From Desulfovibrio sp. ZJ369 (GTDB lineage Bacteria > Desulfobacterota > Desulfovibrionia > Desulfovibrionales > Desulfovibrionaceae), in assembly GCF_011039085.1 (NCBI RefSeq), contig NZ_JAAKEI010000016.1, positions 1 through 58,133 on the forward strand: 58,133 bases of DNA, given 5' to 3'. The notes under the pieces were generated by a model that was not told where the DNA came from, ran no database searches, and saw only the letters and a list, made by a program, of their open reading frames with translations. Of this stretch, positions 17,915-28,120 are shown piece after piece. Within the stretch, counting starts at the first letter, position 1. Each line of letters opens with the position of its first letter. The position numbers were made by a program, and so were the translations under genes.

Positions 17915-18789
17915 AAATGAGCGGCCGCAAAGCCCGCAACGCATATACCAGAGAGCCTGCATCAGGCAAAAAGGGCCGGGCAGGCCAGAAATTCCGTCTG
18001 CCGCGGTTTTTTTCCTGGTTCTCGGAAAAGCTCAGAGGCCTTGGCGGATTGAAAAGCCTTGCGGTGCTTTCCGCGCTTTTGTCGTCGGCCGCGCTGGTGC
18101 TGGCCGCGGTCTGCGCGACATCGCTCTGGCTGTATGACAAGGCTGTCACCAGCGACTTTTTCACCACCAGGCATGTGGACGTTACAGGCAATGTGCGTCT
18201 CTCCAGAGACATGGTGCTGCAATACGGCGGCATCAGGGAAGGGGACAACAGTCTGGCCGTGAGCATCGCCCAGGTGGAACAAAGCCTGAGGCAGACCCCC
18301 TGGGTGCAGGAAGTCTCGGTCAAGCGCCTGTTGCCGGACAGGTTTGTGATCAAGGTGAAGGAGCGCATGCCTTCCTTCTGGGTGCACAAGGACGGGGTGT
18401 TGTATTACGCCAATGAGCGCGGCGAGATCATTGCCCCGGTGGAGAGCAGGAATTTTCTCTCGCTGCCGACCCTGACCATTGAGCCCGGCGCCGAGAAGGC
18501 GGTTCCCTTCCTCGCCCGGCTGCTGAAAGACCTGCAGGGCGGCGCGCTGCCTGTAGAGGCCGGAGCCGTGGCTTCAGTGACCGTGAGCCCGGGCAGGGGC
18601 ATTGAAATGTATCTGGAAGACCGTGAAATGCGCCTTTCCGTCGCCACGGACGACTGGAGCGGCAATCTGGCCCGGATGAGCGTGACCCTCGGAGATCTTG
18701 CCCGTCGCCATGAGTTGAAAAACGTGCGCGAGGCGCGCGCCGTGAACGGCAACGTCTGGGTCATACTCAACGGGTCCGCGCACAGCTGA
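17899..18789 (+). CDS. ftsQ: Cell division protein FtsQ
   Basis: FtsQ is a bitopic divisome protein linking early and late components. The 296-residue product has a basic cytoplasmic region, one membrane helix (about 52-75), a POTRA domain (VDVTGNVRLSRDMVLQYGGI to RLLPDRFVIKVKERMP) and an FtsQ-type beta domain. I chose the GTG at 17899, which follows CAGGA at good spacing and overlaps murB by 16 bp; an ATG at 17917 is the alternative. Confidence 0.9.
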   Translation: MPLALKMSGRKARNAYTREPASGKKGRAGQKFRLPRFFSWFSEKLRGLGGLKSLAVLSALLSSAALVLAAVCATSLWLYDKAVTSDFFTTRHVDVTGNVRLSRDMVLQYGGIREGDNSLAVSIAQVEQSLRQTPWVQEVSVKRLLPDRFVIKVKERMPSFWVHKDGVLYYANERGEIIAPVESRNFLSLPTLTIEPGAEKAVPFLARLLKDLQGGALPVEAGAVASVTVSPGRGIEMYLEDREMRLSVATDDWSGNLARMSVTLGDLARRHELKNVREARAVNGNVWVILNGSAHS

Positions 18790-18821
18790 AGGCGCAAGAC
18801 AGGCGTTCGTGAGGAGAATGT

Positions 18822-20057
18822 ATGAATAAGTCCGAGCTCATCGTGGGCCTCGACATCGGCACCACAAAGATCTGCGCCGTGGTCGGAGAACTTTCGGAGT
18901 CGGGCCTGGTGGATGTGGTGGGCATCGGCACAAGCGTTTCCACGGGCTTGCGCAAAGGCGTGGTCGTCAACATCGAACAGACCGTGCAGTCCATCCGCAA
19001 GGCTGTGGAAGATGCCGAGCTCATGGCCGGATGCGAGATCCACTCGGTCTATGTCGGCATTGCGGGCAGCCACATTATGGGCATCAACAGCCACGGGGTC
19101 ATTGCCGTCAAGGGCGGCGAAGTGGCCCAGCGGGATGTGGAACGCGCCCTGGACGCGGCGCGGGCCGTGGCCATTCCCGCGGATCGCGAAGTGATTCACA
19201 TTCTCCCGCAGGAATATATCGTGGACAACCAGCGCGGCATTGCCGACCCGCTGGGCATGGCGGGCGTGCGCCTGGAAGTCAAGGTGCATATCGTGACCGG
19301 CGCGGTTTCCTCCGCGCAGAACATTGTGCGTTCCTGCCACCGCAGCCAGTTGGAAGTCTCGGATATCGCGCTGGAATCCCTTGCTTCGGCCAAGGCCGTG
19401 CTGACCGAGGAGGAGCGGGAGATCGGCGTGGCCCTTGTGGATCTGGGCGGCGGCACCACAGACATCGCGGTTTTTGCCAATGACGCCATCAAGCATACGG
19501 CCGTGCTGGCTCTGGGCGGCCAGAACCTCTCCAACGACATCGCCTTTGGCCTGCGCACGCCCATTGCCTCTGCCGAAAAGATCAAGATCAAATACGGTTG
19601 CGCCCTGGCGGACATGGTCCGTCACGATGAATTTATCGAAGTGCCCAGTGTGGGCGGCCGCGAACCTCGCCGCCTTTCCCGTCAGGTGCTGGCGGAAATC
19701 TGCGAGCCGCGCATGGAGGAAATTCTCTATCTTGTGGATCAAACCCTGGTGCGTTCCGGCTATAAGGATTTGATCGGCGCGGGCGTGGTGCTCACCGGTG
19801 GAACGGCATTGATGGAAGGCTGCCAGGAACTGGGCGAGCAGATTTTCAACCTGCCCACGCGCATCGGCTATCCGCGCAATGTGGGCGGACTCAAGGATGT
19901 GGTCAACAGCCCCAAGTTTTCGACAGCTGTGGGGCTTTTGCGCTACGGCGCCGAAAAGGAAATGTCCGGGCAGAAAAAGTTTACCACGCGCAGCGAATCC
20001 GGCGTTTTTGACGGCGTGCTCTCACGCATGAAAAAATGGTTCGCGGATATATCATAA
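18822..20057 (+). CDS. ftsA: Cell division protein FtsA
   Basis: FtsA is the actin-like ATPase that tethers FtsZ to the membrane. The 411-residue protein begins [15 protein letters not shown] (phosphate-1 loop), has [13 protein letters not shown] (phosphate-2) and [12 protein letters not shown] (adenosine motif). The C-terminus ([13 protein letters not shown]) looks like the amphipathic membrane-targeting helix. GAGGAG lies just upstream of the ATG. Confidence 0.96.
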   Translation: MNKSELIVGLDIGTTKICAVVGELSESGLVDVVGIGTSVSTGLRKGVVVNIEQTVQSIRKAVEDAELMAGCEIHSVYVGIAGSHIMGINSHGVIAVKGGEVAQRDVERALDAARAVAIPADREVIHILPQEYIVDNQRGIADPLGMAGVRLEVKVHIVTGAVSSAQNIVRSCHRSQLEVSDIALESLASAKAVLTEEEREIGVALVDLGGGTTDIAVFANDAIKHTAVLALGGQNLSNDIAFGLRTPIASAEKIKIKYGCALADMVRHDEFIEVPSVGGREPRRLSRQVLAEICEPRMEEILYLVDQTLVRSGYKDLIGAGVVLTGGTALMEGCQELGEQIFNLPTRIGYPRNVGGLKDVVNSPKFSTAVGLLRYGAEKEMSGQKKFTTRSESGVFDGVLSRMKKWFADIS

Positions 20058-20100
20058 CCTCCAGCGGGCATGTGGGGACAGCAAAACAGGAGAGGCTACC

Positions 20101-21432
<1,332 letters not shown>

Positions 21433-21510
21433 CGCCTGTCTCTGTTGTCGTCATCCGCAAGGCGGCACAGCCGCCAACGGCTGACGCGCGCGGGCAGGGC
21501 TTCGCCCTGC

Positions 21511-21547
21511 CGGAGCGTTGAGCTGCTTTCATGTGCAAAACGCTCTC
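21511..21547 (+). repeat. Short hairpin repeat (35-bp type) downstream of ftsZ
   Basis: GGAGCGTTGAGCTGC pairs imperfectly with GTGCAAAACGCTCTC around TTTCAT. It is similar to the hairpins at 5220, 22180 and 23788. It lies 80 bp after the ftsZ stop. Confidence 0.55.
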
Positions 21548-21619
21548 AACGCGGACTGCTGTGACGGAAAAAACGTGGCTGTAAAGTCACGGCACAAGCG
21601 CGGTTGCGCTACTATGTCT

Positions 21620-21817
21620 TTTCACCGGTCGGGAGCGCATACCCCTGCGACGACAGGAGTCAGCAGGCTGTATGTTCCCTTCCGTATCAGATTTTCAGGG
21701 CTTGCCTCTTCGGCCCTGAAATGCCCGCCGGGAGGCCCATTGGGGGCCTCCCAGTGCGGGGCGTTAAGGTTTTGGCGAGCCCGCAAGGCCTTTGGCTGTG
21801 CGGATTTTTTCTTTTTG
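21620..21817 (+). ncRNA. Candidate structured non-coding RNA ending in an intrinsic terminator
   Basis: No protein is evident here, but the plus strand folds into successive hairpins. The first is 21631-21679, with GGGA/TCCC, CATAC/GTATG and CTGC/GCAG stacked and a 14-nt loop. The second is TTTCAGGG/CCCTGAAA (about 21693-21721). The third is GGGAGGCCC/GGGCCTCCC (about 21730-21752), nested in CCCGC/GCGGG. The chain ends in a terminator hairpin followed by a T-run. A TACTAT -10-like box lies at 21610-21615 without a good -35. It could be a free RNA or a structured 3' UTR of ftsZ; the class is unknown. Confidence 0.4.
21780..21817 (+). terminator. Intrinsic terminator
   Basis: CCGCA pairs with TGCGG, extended by GCC/GGC around a TTT loop, and is followed by ATTTTTTCTTTTT. 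It would end either the structured RNA candidate or the whole dcw transcript. Confidence 0.65.
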
Positions 21818-21825
21818 CGGAGCGA

Positions 21826-21859
21826 GCGTTTCACGGCGCAAGTAAATTTCGCCTGCGCC
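21826..21859 (+). repeat. Short repeated hairpin shared with 31486-31518
   Basis: TTCACGGCGCAAGTAAATTT and the following CGCCTGCGCC nearly match the block at 31486-31518. The core GGCGAAA-TTTCGCC can pair. Both copies lie close to a GAGCG or GCTCG end, so they may be a further form of the hairpin family. Confidence 0.4.
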
Positions 21860-21935
21860 CTGTTGACGTGACCCGCGCTTGCGTTGCGGTCGTCAAAACC
21901 TTTTCACCGTCTCACCACGCTCTGAACGAATTGCC

Positions 21936-22142
21936 ATGACCTTCTTTGCCCCTCGCGACGCGGAAACCAGCCTGCACTGCCCGGCCTGCGGGACGCGTCT
22001 GCATATTGCCCGTTCCTGTCGCGAAGTTCACATGTATTGCCCGGCCTGCCGGGCGCACTATCCGCTCCGCGAGTATATCCACCGCGCCGACGAAGCTATG
22101 GAGCGATTTCTCGAAAACGTCTACTGTGACAGAATAGAGTAG
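21936..22142 (+). CDS. Small zinc-ribbon protein with two CPAC motifs
   Basis: The 68-residue product has two CPAC motifs (LHCPACGTRLHI and MYCPACRAHYPL) about 21 residues apart, which is the pattern of a single zinc ribbon. The C-terminal part is acidic and helical (ADEAMERFLENVYCDRIE). No enzyme domain or membrane segment is seen. The chosen ATG just precedes the zinc ribbon; a longer frame from 21879 lacks a ribosome site. Function is unknown, and it sits alone between the RNA candidate and the flavoprotein pseudogene. Confidence 0.65.
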   Translation: MTFFAPRDAETSLHCPACGTRLHIARSCREVHMYCPACRAHYPLREYIHRADEAMERFLENVYCDRIE

Positions 22143-22179
22143 AAGTCATTCAGAAATGATTTCCAGGGTCAGCTCTCAT

Positions 22180-22216
22180 GAGAGCGTTCAGCTCATTTCA
22201 TGAGCAAAATGCTCTA
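22180..22216 (+). repeat. Short hairpin repeat (35-bp type)
   Basis: AGAGCGTTCAGCTCATTTC followed by ATGAGCAAAATGCTCT forms a near-perfect hairpin. The minus strand of 23789-23823 carries nearly the same sequence, so the two are inverted copies flanking the disrupted flavoprotein gene. Confidence 0.65.
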
Positions 22217-22231
22217 AAAAAGTTCCGGCGA

Positions 22232-23657
22232 TCATCCGCAGCGTTCCGGCAATACGGCGCGCCCGGCGGCCACGCCGCTGGCCCAGGCCCAATGCAGATT
22301 ATAGCCGCCCAGTTGCCCGGTCACATCCAGCAATTCCCCGATAACATGAAGATGAGCGCAACGCAGGCTGGCCATGCCGTGCGGGTTGATTTCCCGCGTG
22401 TCCACGCCCCCTGCGCAGACTTCCGCCTTTTTAGAGCAGATTACCTTTGACTTTTTATGAAAGTCAAAGGTGGCATTCAGGCGAAAAACGCGGTTTTCGC
22501 CTGAATGTACGCCGCGTTGCGGCGGCTGCCGCTTTCGCGTCAGCAGAGCATTTTCAAAGAGAAAATGCTCTAAATCCGGCTGTGCCGGTCGGCAGAACCG
22601 TGCGCGCCTGCACATGGATTTGAATTTCCCGGCGCGCGGCGCGGGAAAGTTCCGCGATCTTGCGCCGGGCCGAGTGCGCGGGCAGCACTGCGTCCGCGAG
22701 ACGCTGGGGCAGCAGGCGGCTCAGCAGGGCGCGGGGCGTCTGACGCCCGGCACCGGGCGCATCCAGCAGGGTGGACAGGTTTTGGCCGGGTAAAAAATCA
22801 AGCTGAACAGGCTCATTCCTCTGCAGGAAGAGTGAAGCTTTGAGCGCGGCAGGGCCGCTCAGGCCTTCATGGGTAAAAAGCAGATCATCGCGCCAGAAGC
22901 GGCCCCCACCGGCACGCGCGGGCAGGCTGATTTGCGCCGGCAGGCTGATGCCCGCCAGATTCCGCAAAGGCTCGCTGGGCGGCAGAAGCAGCGGGGCCAG
23001 TGCCGGCCGCGGCGGGATGATCGTATGCCCCAGGCTTTGAGCCAGCCTGTACCCCTGGCCGCTGCCGCCGATCTGCGGCCAGGCCGGACTGCCCAGGGCC
23101 AGCACCAGGGCCTTGCTGTGCCAGAGGGCATTCCCGGCCTGCACGCGGAAGCCCTGGTCAGAACGCCAAACGGCATGGATGGGAGCCTTGCAGACAATAC
23201 GGCAGCCGCGTTGGCGGCAGTCGCGGCTGAGGGTCTCCACCAGCCTTTGCGCGGGCACGCGCAGAAAAAGTTGCCCGTGCTCCCTTTCCTCAAACGGCAG
23301 GCCCCAGGCGCGGATCAGCGTGAGCATGTCCGCGGGAGTGAATCCGGCCAGCGCCGGACCGCAGAAATCCGGTTGCCCGCAGCAATAGTCCCGGGGCGTG
23401 GCCTCCCGATTGCTGAAGTTGCTCCTGCCGCCGCCGCTGACAGCCAGTTTGCGGCCGGGCGCGGCAGCGCGATCCAGCAGGATCACGCGCAAACCGCGGG
23501 CTGCGGCTTCCCGCGCGCAGATCAGCCCTGAAGCTCCTGCGCCCAGTATCAAGACATCCGCCGTGCCGGCGACCTGCAAACCGGCCTGCGGGCCGCGCGT
23601 CACTGCGGCATTTGACAGATTTTCCGGCGCGGAGCTAAAAACTGAGGGTGCGTGCAT
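22232..23657 (-). pseudogene. HI0933/YhiN-family FAD flavoprotein, interrupted by a 141-bp element
   Basis: The N-terminal part (from 23657) has the dinucleotide loop ILGAGASGLICAREAAARG and VSGGGRSNFSN, both typical of the HI0933/YhiN family of BaiN-like flavoproteins. It runs to LPTGTAGF, where the element at 22432-22572 enters and creates a stop at 22554. The expected C-terminus, AEVCAGGVDTREINPHG and LDVTGQLGGYNLHWAWASG, lies beyond the element in a different frame. Removing 139 bp leaves one TA, restores reading as GTAGFKKAEV and gives 428 codons. The gene is therefore broken by one recent insertion. Its natural role is unclear. Confidence 0.88.
22432..22572 (+). mobile_element. 141-bp MITE-like hairpin element, copy 2 (inside a gene)
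   Basis: This copy starts TAGAGCAGATTACC and ends AAAATGCTCTA, with TA at both ends. It is identical to the copy at 57328. It interrupts the HI0933-family gene, and the flanking coding sequence joins in frame when the element and one TA are removed. This is direct evidence for insertion with a 2-bp TA duplication. Confidence 0.92.
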
Positions 23658-23787
23658 GCCGCCAGCCTACACAAGCTCCGGGTCCGTGCCAAGGCTCTCA
23701 CCGACAGCGGCGTGGATTTGGGGAAAAGCGACGTTTTTCCCGGAATGCCAACCTTGAGCTATGGAAAATTTCAAAGTGAATCCGGTC

Positions 23788-23825
23788 TGGAGCGTTTTGC
23801 TCATGAAATGAGCTGAACGCTCTGG
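23788..23825 (+). repeat. Short hairpin repeat (35-bp type)
   Basis: GGAGCGTTTTGCTCATG pairs with the AATGAGCTGAACGCTCT half. It is an inverted near-copy of the hairpin at 22180. It lies between the flavoprotein pseudogene and the 3' end of hrpB. Confidence 0.6.
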
Positions 23826-23867
23826 CGTCTCGTTCCCGTTAGCCAGCTTGACGCGCGGCCGGGGGCT

Positions 23868-26555
23868 TCACGCCTTGCCCTGGGCCGCCAGTTTTTTCTT
23901 GGTCAATGCTGTGGCCGGGGCGCTGAGAGGATCTTCCGGCCAGGGATGCCTGGGATAACGGCCGCGCATTTCCGCCCGCACGGCAGGGTAGCCGTGACGC
24001 CAGAAATGCGCGAGATCCTGCGTGACTTGCAAGGTCCGTCCGGCCGGGGAATTGAGGCGAAGGGTCAGGGCTACGCGGCCGTCGGCAATGCGCGGCGTGT
24101 CCTGGCAGCCGAAAAGCTCCTGAAGCCTGGCGGCCAGCCAGGGGCCTCCCTCTTCGCCGTAGACAATGGGGCGCTGCGCGCCCGAGGGCACCTGCCAGCG
24201 GCAGGGGGCCTGCTTTTCCAGCCGCCGCGCAAGCTGAGGGGGCAGTTGCGCGCGCAGGGCTTCCTGAAGCCGGGCGGCGCTGAAGCGCCCCAGGGACGTG
24301 CAATCCGTGAGATAGGGAGCCAGCCAGCTTTCAAGGCTGTTGCACAGGGCCGCATCGGAAACATCGGGCCAGGGTTCGCCTTCCAGCTCCCGCAGCAGCA
24401 TGACCCTGGCCTGCCACTGACGCGCTGCATCGCTCCAGGGCAGGCGAGCCAGAGCCTGTGGGCCGCCTTGGCGCAAAAAGGCGCAGATCGCCGCGGCGCA
24501 GGCCCCGGCCGGGGGGCGGGGCAGGGGAGCATCTTCCAGAACAAGAGCTCCAAGCGTTTTTTGGCGTCGGGCCGAGACAGAGCCGTCGTCATTGACCGTC
24601 AGTTGATCGTGGAAGCGGATTTGCGCATGGAACAGTTCTTCCACATCTTCACGCTTGAGCGGGGCTGCCAGGCGGATGCGGGCGCGGGCTCCGGCGCCGT
24701 CAAGATCGGCAATGGCCAGAAACTGGCGTCGCGCCAGGGCGTCGCCGCCCGGCAGCCACGCGGCGCGTCCTGAGCGCAGCAGAAAGTGAGCCGTGCCCAG
24801 ATCCCGGCCGGGAGCATCCTTGCTTTCGGGCAGGCGCTTGGCCACGCGGTCCGGCCAGGCCAGGGCCAGAAGCCTGCCCAGAGCCTCGGCATCCGCGGTC
24901 GCGATGTTGAAAAGATCTCCTTTGATGCCTGTGAGCTGCGCCAAACGCGCGGCCCAATCGCGCAGACGCCGCCATGCGCCGCCGCGCCCCTCGCGGCAAA
25001 GCCAGTCCAGGCGGCGAAGCAGATCACAGCCCGGATCGCAGGCCCCCGTGCCGCGGGGGGCAAGGGCGCGGCCGGGGTTTGCGGCCGCTTCCGCTTCGAT
25101 CGGGAGGGCGTTTGCCGCTGTATCCCTGAAGCGCAAGAGCGGATCTCGCTCTTCCAGCAGGGCGGCCATGCAGCAGGCCAGGGCTCCATGCCCGTTCTCC
25201 CTGCCCAGGAGAAGCAGGCGGCTCAGATGCGGCGGCAGGGGCAGAGAGGCCATGCTCCGGCCCAGGGCCGTGGGCCTGTTCCGTGAATCAAGGGCGCCAA
25301 GCTCTTGCAGATTTTGGCGGGCAACGGCCAGATGCGCGGCGGGCGGCGGGTCAAGCCAGGGCAGGGCCGCGGCGTCGGACACGCCCCAGACAGCCAGTTG
25401 CAACGCCAGATTGCTCAGGTCGGCATCCAGTATTTCCGGGCGGATCTGGGGGCGCATGCCGTTTTCTTCTTTCCGATCCCAGAGGCGGCAGCAGATGCCG
25501 GGCTGCGTGCGTCCTGCCCTGCCCGCGCGCTGGGCCGCCCCGGCCAGGGAAACGCGTTCGGTGACCAGGCGGCTGAGGCGGCTTGCCGGATCAAAGCGCG
25601 CCACGCGCGTCAGGCCCGCATCCAGCACCAGGCGCACGCCTTCAATGGTCAGGGAGGTTTCAGCAATGGCTGTGGCAAGCACGGCTTTGCGCAAGCCGGG
25701 CGGGGCCGGGGCAATGGCCGCGTCCTGCCGCTCTGGCGGCAGATTGCCGTAAAGCGGGCAGAGAAGCACGTCCGGCGGCAGACGGCCTTCCAGAAGCGCG
25801 GCCATCTGTCGGATTTCTCCCTCGCCGGGTAAAAAGACCAGCAGGCTGCCGTGTTCGGTGCGCAGCAAATGCGCCGCAACCTCGGCCGCATGCCGCCAGA
25901 TCCCGGAGGCGGCATGCGCTCCGCGCGCCGCCCTGCCGGGCACAGGGCAATAGCGCATTTCCACCGGAAAGGAACGCCCCTGGCAGGATAATACTGGGCA
26001 GCGCCCCAGCAGGCGCGACACGGATTGCATATCCAGCGTGGCGGACATGACCAGCAGGCGCAGATCCGGCCGCAGCGCCGCCTGACTTTCCAGACAGAGC
26101 GCCAGGCCGGTATCGGCCACAAGCGAGCGCTCGTGGAATTCGTCAAAAATGACGCAGGCGGCCCGGGGCAGCTCGGGATCGTCCTGCAGCATGCGCGTCA
26201 GCACGCCTTCGGTGATCACCTCAATGCGGGTGGCGGAGCTGATGGCGCTTTCCCGGCGCATGCGAAAGCCCACGGTTTGCCCTGCCTCTTCGCCCAGCAG
26301 CCTGGCCATGTAGCGGGCCAAAGCGCGGGCCGCCACCCGGCGGGGCTCCAGAAGCAGGATTTTGCGCCCGGCCGACCAGGGTTCGGCCAGAAGCCAGAGC
26401 GGCACGCGGCTGCTCTTGCCCGCGCCGGGCGGCGCGTTGAGCGCCAGATTGCCCCCTCTGGCAAGAGATGCGCTGAGTTCGGCACGCAGCCCGTCCACCG
26501 GACATGGCGGCAAGCACGCAAGAGGCGGCGCATCAGAGCAATGGAGTTGCGGCAT
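23868..26555 (-). CDS. hrpB: ATP-dependent RNA helicase HrpB
   Basis: HrpB is a DExH-box helicase of the DEAH/RHA group with no settled cellular role. The 895-residue protein shows APPGAGKSS (Lys47), the box variant DEFH at 138-141, SATLDMQ, AIAETSLTIEGVRLVLD and QRAGRAGRTQPG. The long HrpB-specific C-terminal domain follows, with LEDAPLPRPPAG near residue 670 and a lysine-rich end. The ATG at 26555 is preceded by AGGT and begins just ahead of the helicase core; a 61-residue longer frame is unlikely. Confidence 0.92.
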   Translation of the reverse strand: MPQLHCSDAPPLACLPPCPVDGLRAELSASLARGGNLALNAPPGAGKSSRVPLWLLAEPWSAGRKILLLEPRRVAARALARYMARLLGEEAGQTVGFRMRRESAISSATRIEVITEGVLTRMLQDDPELPRAACVIFDEFHERSLVADTGLALCLESQAALRPDLRLLVMSATLDMQSVSRLLGRCPVLSCQGRSFPVEMRYCPVPGRAARGAHAASGIWRHAAEVAAHLLRTEHGSLLVFLPGEGEIRQMAALLEGRLPPDVLLCPLYGNLPPERQDAAIAPAPPGLRKAVLATAIAETSLTIEGVRLVLDAGLTRVARFDPASRLSRLVTERVSLAGAAQRAGRAGRTQPGICCRLWDRKEENGMRPQIRPEILDADLSNLALQLAVWGVSDAAALPWLDPPPAAHLAVARQNLQELGALDSRNRPTALGRSMASLPLPPHLSRLLLLGRENGHGALACCMAALLEERDPLLRFRDTAANALPIEAEAAANPGRALAPRGTGACDPGCDLLRRLDWLCREGRGGAWRRLRDWAARLAQLTGIKGDLFNIATADAEALGRLLALAWPDRVAKRLPESKDAPGRDLGTAHFLLRSGRAAWLPGGDALARRQFLAIADLDGAGARARIRLAAPLKREDVEELFHAQIRFHDQLTVNDDGSVSARRQKTLGALVLEDAPLPRPPAGACAAAICAFLRQGGPQALARLPWSDAARQWQARVMLLRELEGEPWPDVSDAALCNSLESWLAPYLTDCTSLGRFSAARLQEALRAQLPPQLARRLEKQAPCRWQVPSGAQRPIVYGEEGGPWLAARLQELFGCQDTPRIADGRVALTLRLNSPAGRTLQVTQDLAHFWRHGYPAVRAEMRGRYPRHPWPEDPLSAPATALTKKKLAAQGKA

Positions 26556-26779
26556 GGCGTGACCTGTGCGAAATATCTGTTGCAATACGTGGAAAAAACA
26601 GCGGATGCCGCGTCTTTTTACTGGCAATTCCGTGCGCGTCAGTGTATTGACACATAAAACATCGTGCAAGCCGCAAGATCTGCGCCCGACTCGGCAGTGC
26701 TGCACAACAGACAGGGGAGATGCAGCGTGCCAGGGCAAAGGCGCACGGATCCGATTGCCGCCTGCCCGGAGAAATCCTC

Positions 26780-27853
26780 ATGGAGCTAAACACAAGCGGT
26801 ATCATCGGCCAAAGCCCGATCCTGGCCGAAGTCTTCAGAATCCTCGGCAAAGTCGCCCCCACTGACAGCACTGTGCTTGTAACCGGCGAATCCGGAACCG
26901 GCAAGGAGCTGCTGGTCCGCGCGCTGCACGCCAACAGCGGCCGCGCCGCCAAGCCCTTTGTGCCCATTAACTGCGGGGCCATCCCCAAGGAATTGCTGGA
27001 GAGCGAGCTTTTCGGCCATGAAAAAGGCGCTTTCACCCATGCCATCCGTTCCAGGGCCGGTCGCTTTGAGCTGGCGGACGGGGGCACCATCTTTCTGGAT
27101 GAAATAGGCGAAATGGACCTCAGCCTGCAAGTCAAGATCCTGCGCGTGCTTCAGGAAAAAGAAATCGAGCGCGTGGGGGGCAGCGGCAGCAGGAAGGTGG
27201 ACGTGCGCATTGTGGCGGCGACCAACCGGGATTTGGAAGCCGAAGTGGCGGCCGGGCGCTTTCGCGAGGATCTCTATTACCGGCTGAACGTCATCCCCCT
27301 GCATCTGCCGCCCCTGCGCGAGCGCGGCGGCGACGTGCTGCTGCTGGCGCGGCATTTTCTGAGCCGCTTCTGCCGCAAAAAATCCCGCGAGCCGCTGGCG
27401 CTCGCTCCTGATGCGCGTCGTATTCTGGCTGCCTATGCCTGGCCCGGCAATGTGCGCGAGCTGGAAAACGTCATGGAGCGCCTCAGTATTCTGGTGGACG
27501 GCGATGTGGTGCAGGCGGCGGATCTGCCGCAAAAAATCCTTGAGCATGTGGGCGATCCCGCGGAACTGCCCGATATTGAAGAGCCGGGCGCAGCCGAAGC
27601 CCCGCAGCGGAGCGGGAATGTTGCCGCCACGGCAGCCGGGCCCGCCGCGGCGAATCCCAATGCTTTTTTCTGGCCGGATTTGTCTGTGCTGGCAGCGCAG
27701 GGCATGAATCTCAAAGATTTTCTGGATGCCGTGGAAAGCCGCCTGATTGATGAGGCTCTGGACAAGGCCCAGGGCGTGAAAAACCAGGCTGCGGAATTCT
27801 TGGGCGTCAAGCGCACCACCTTGATTGAAAAGCTCAAGAAAAGGAATTTGTAA
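26780..27853 (+). CDS. Sigma-54-dependent transcriptional activator without an N-terminal sensor domain
   Basis: The 357-residue protein is an AAA+ activator that would remodel sigma-54 RNA polymerase. The AAA+ domain starts almost at once: Walker A GESGTGKE at 36-43, the sigma-54 contact loop GAFTHA at 83-88 in place of the usual GAFTGA, and Walker B GTIFLDEIG at about 102-110. A Fis-type helix-turn-helix ends the protein (NQAAEFLGVKRTTLIEKLKK). There is no receiver, PAS or GAF domain, so control must come from a partner, expression level or trans action. The next gene has a sigma-54-type promoter, a plausible target. Confidence 0.9.
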   Translation: MELNTSGIIGQSPILAEVFRILGKVAPTDSTVLVTGESGTGKELLVRALHANSGRAAKPFVPINCGAIPKELLESELFGHEKGAFTHAIRSRAGRFELADGGTIFLDEIGEMDLSLQVKILRVLQEKEIERVGGSGSRKVDVRIVAATNRDLEAEVAAGRFREDLYYRLNVIPLHLPPLRERGGDVLLLARHFLSRFCRKKSREPLALAPDARRILAAYAWPGNVRELENVMERLSILVDGDVVQAADLPQKILEHVGDPAELPDIEEPGAAEAPQRSGNVAATAAGPAAANPNAFFWPDLSVLAAQGMNLKDFLDAVESRLIDEALDKAQGVKNQAAEFLGVKRTTLIEKLKKRNL

Positions 27854-28034
27854 AGAGTTTTTCCCATTGTTGCGGCCGGGCCTGGCGGCAAGACACAAGA
27901 TACATGCGCGGCGGCGTCACTCGCCGCTGCTTTTGTGAGGCGATTCGCCCAAAAGCGCGCTACATTCCGAGCGCGGGATATGCGGGATATGCAGGTTGGA
28001 GGCGTGGATGCGACTCATTGTTGAACTGTGTTTA

Positions 28035-28052
28035 TCGGCATATCTTTTGCAT
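28035..28052 (+). promoter_or_regulatory. Sigma-54-type (-24/-12) promoter
   Basis: The sequence CGGCATATCTTTTGCAT has GG at 28037-28038 and GC at 28049-28050 with exactly 10 nt between, and matches the TTGCA half of the consensus. It lies about 70 nt upstream of the TPR protein start and directly downstream of a sigma-54 activator gene. No upstream activator site was identified. Confidence 0.5.
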
Positions 28053-28120
28053 TAAAACGCGGCAGATACTAAATCTCATTCTTTTTGCAATGCCCAGTGA
28101 ATACAGCCTGCTGCACCGGC

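Noticed and set aside
21604..21939. Plus-strand ORFs across the gap after ftsZ
   Set aside because: They cross strong hairpins and a terminator, have no ribosome site and resemble no protein.
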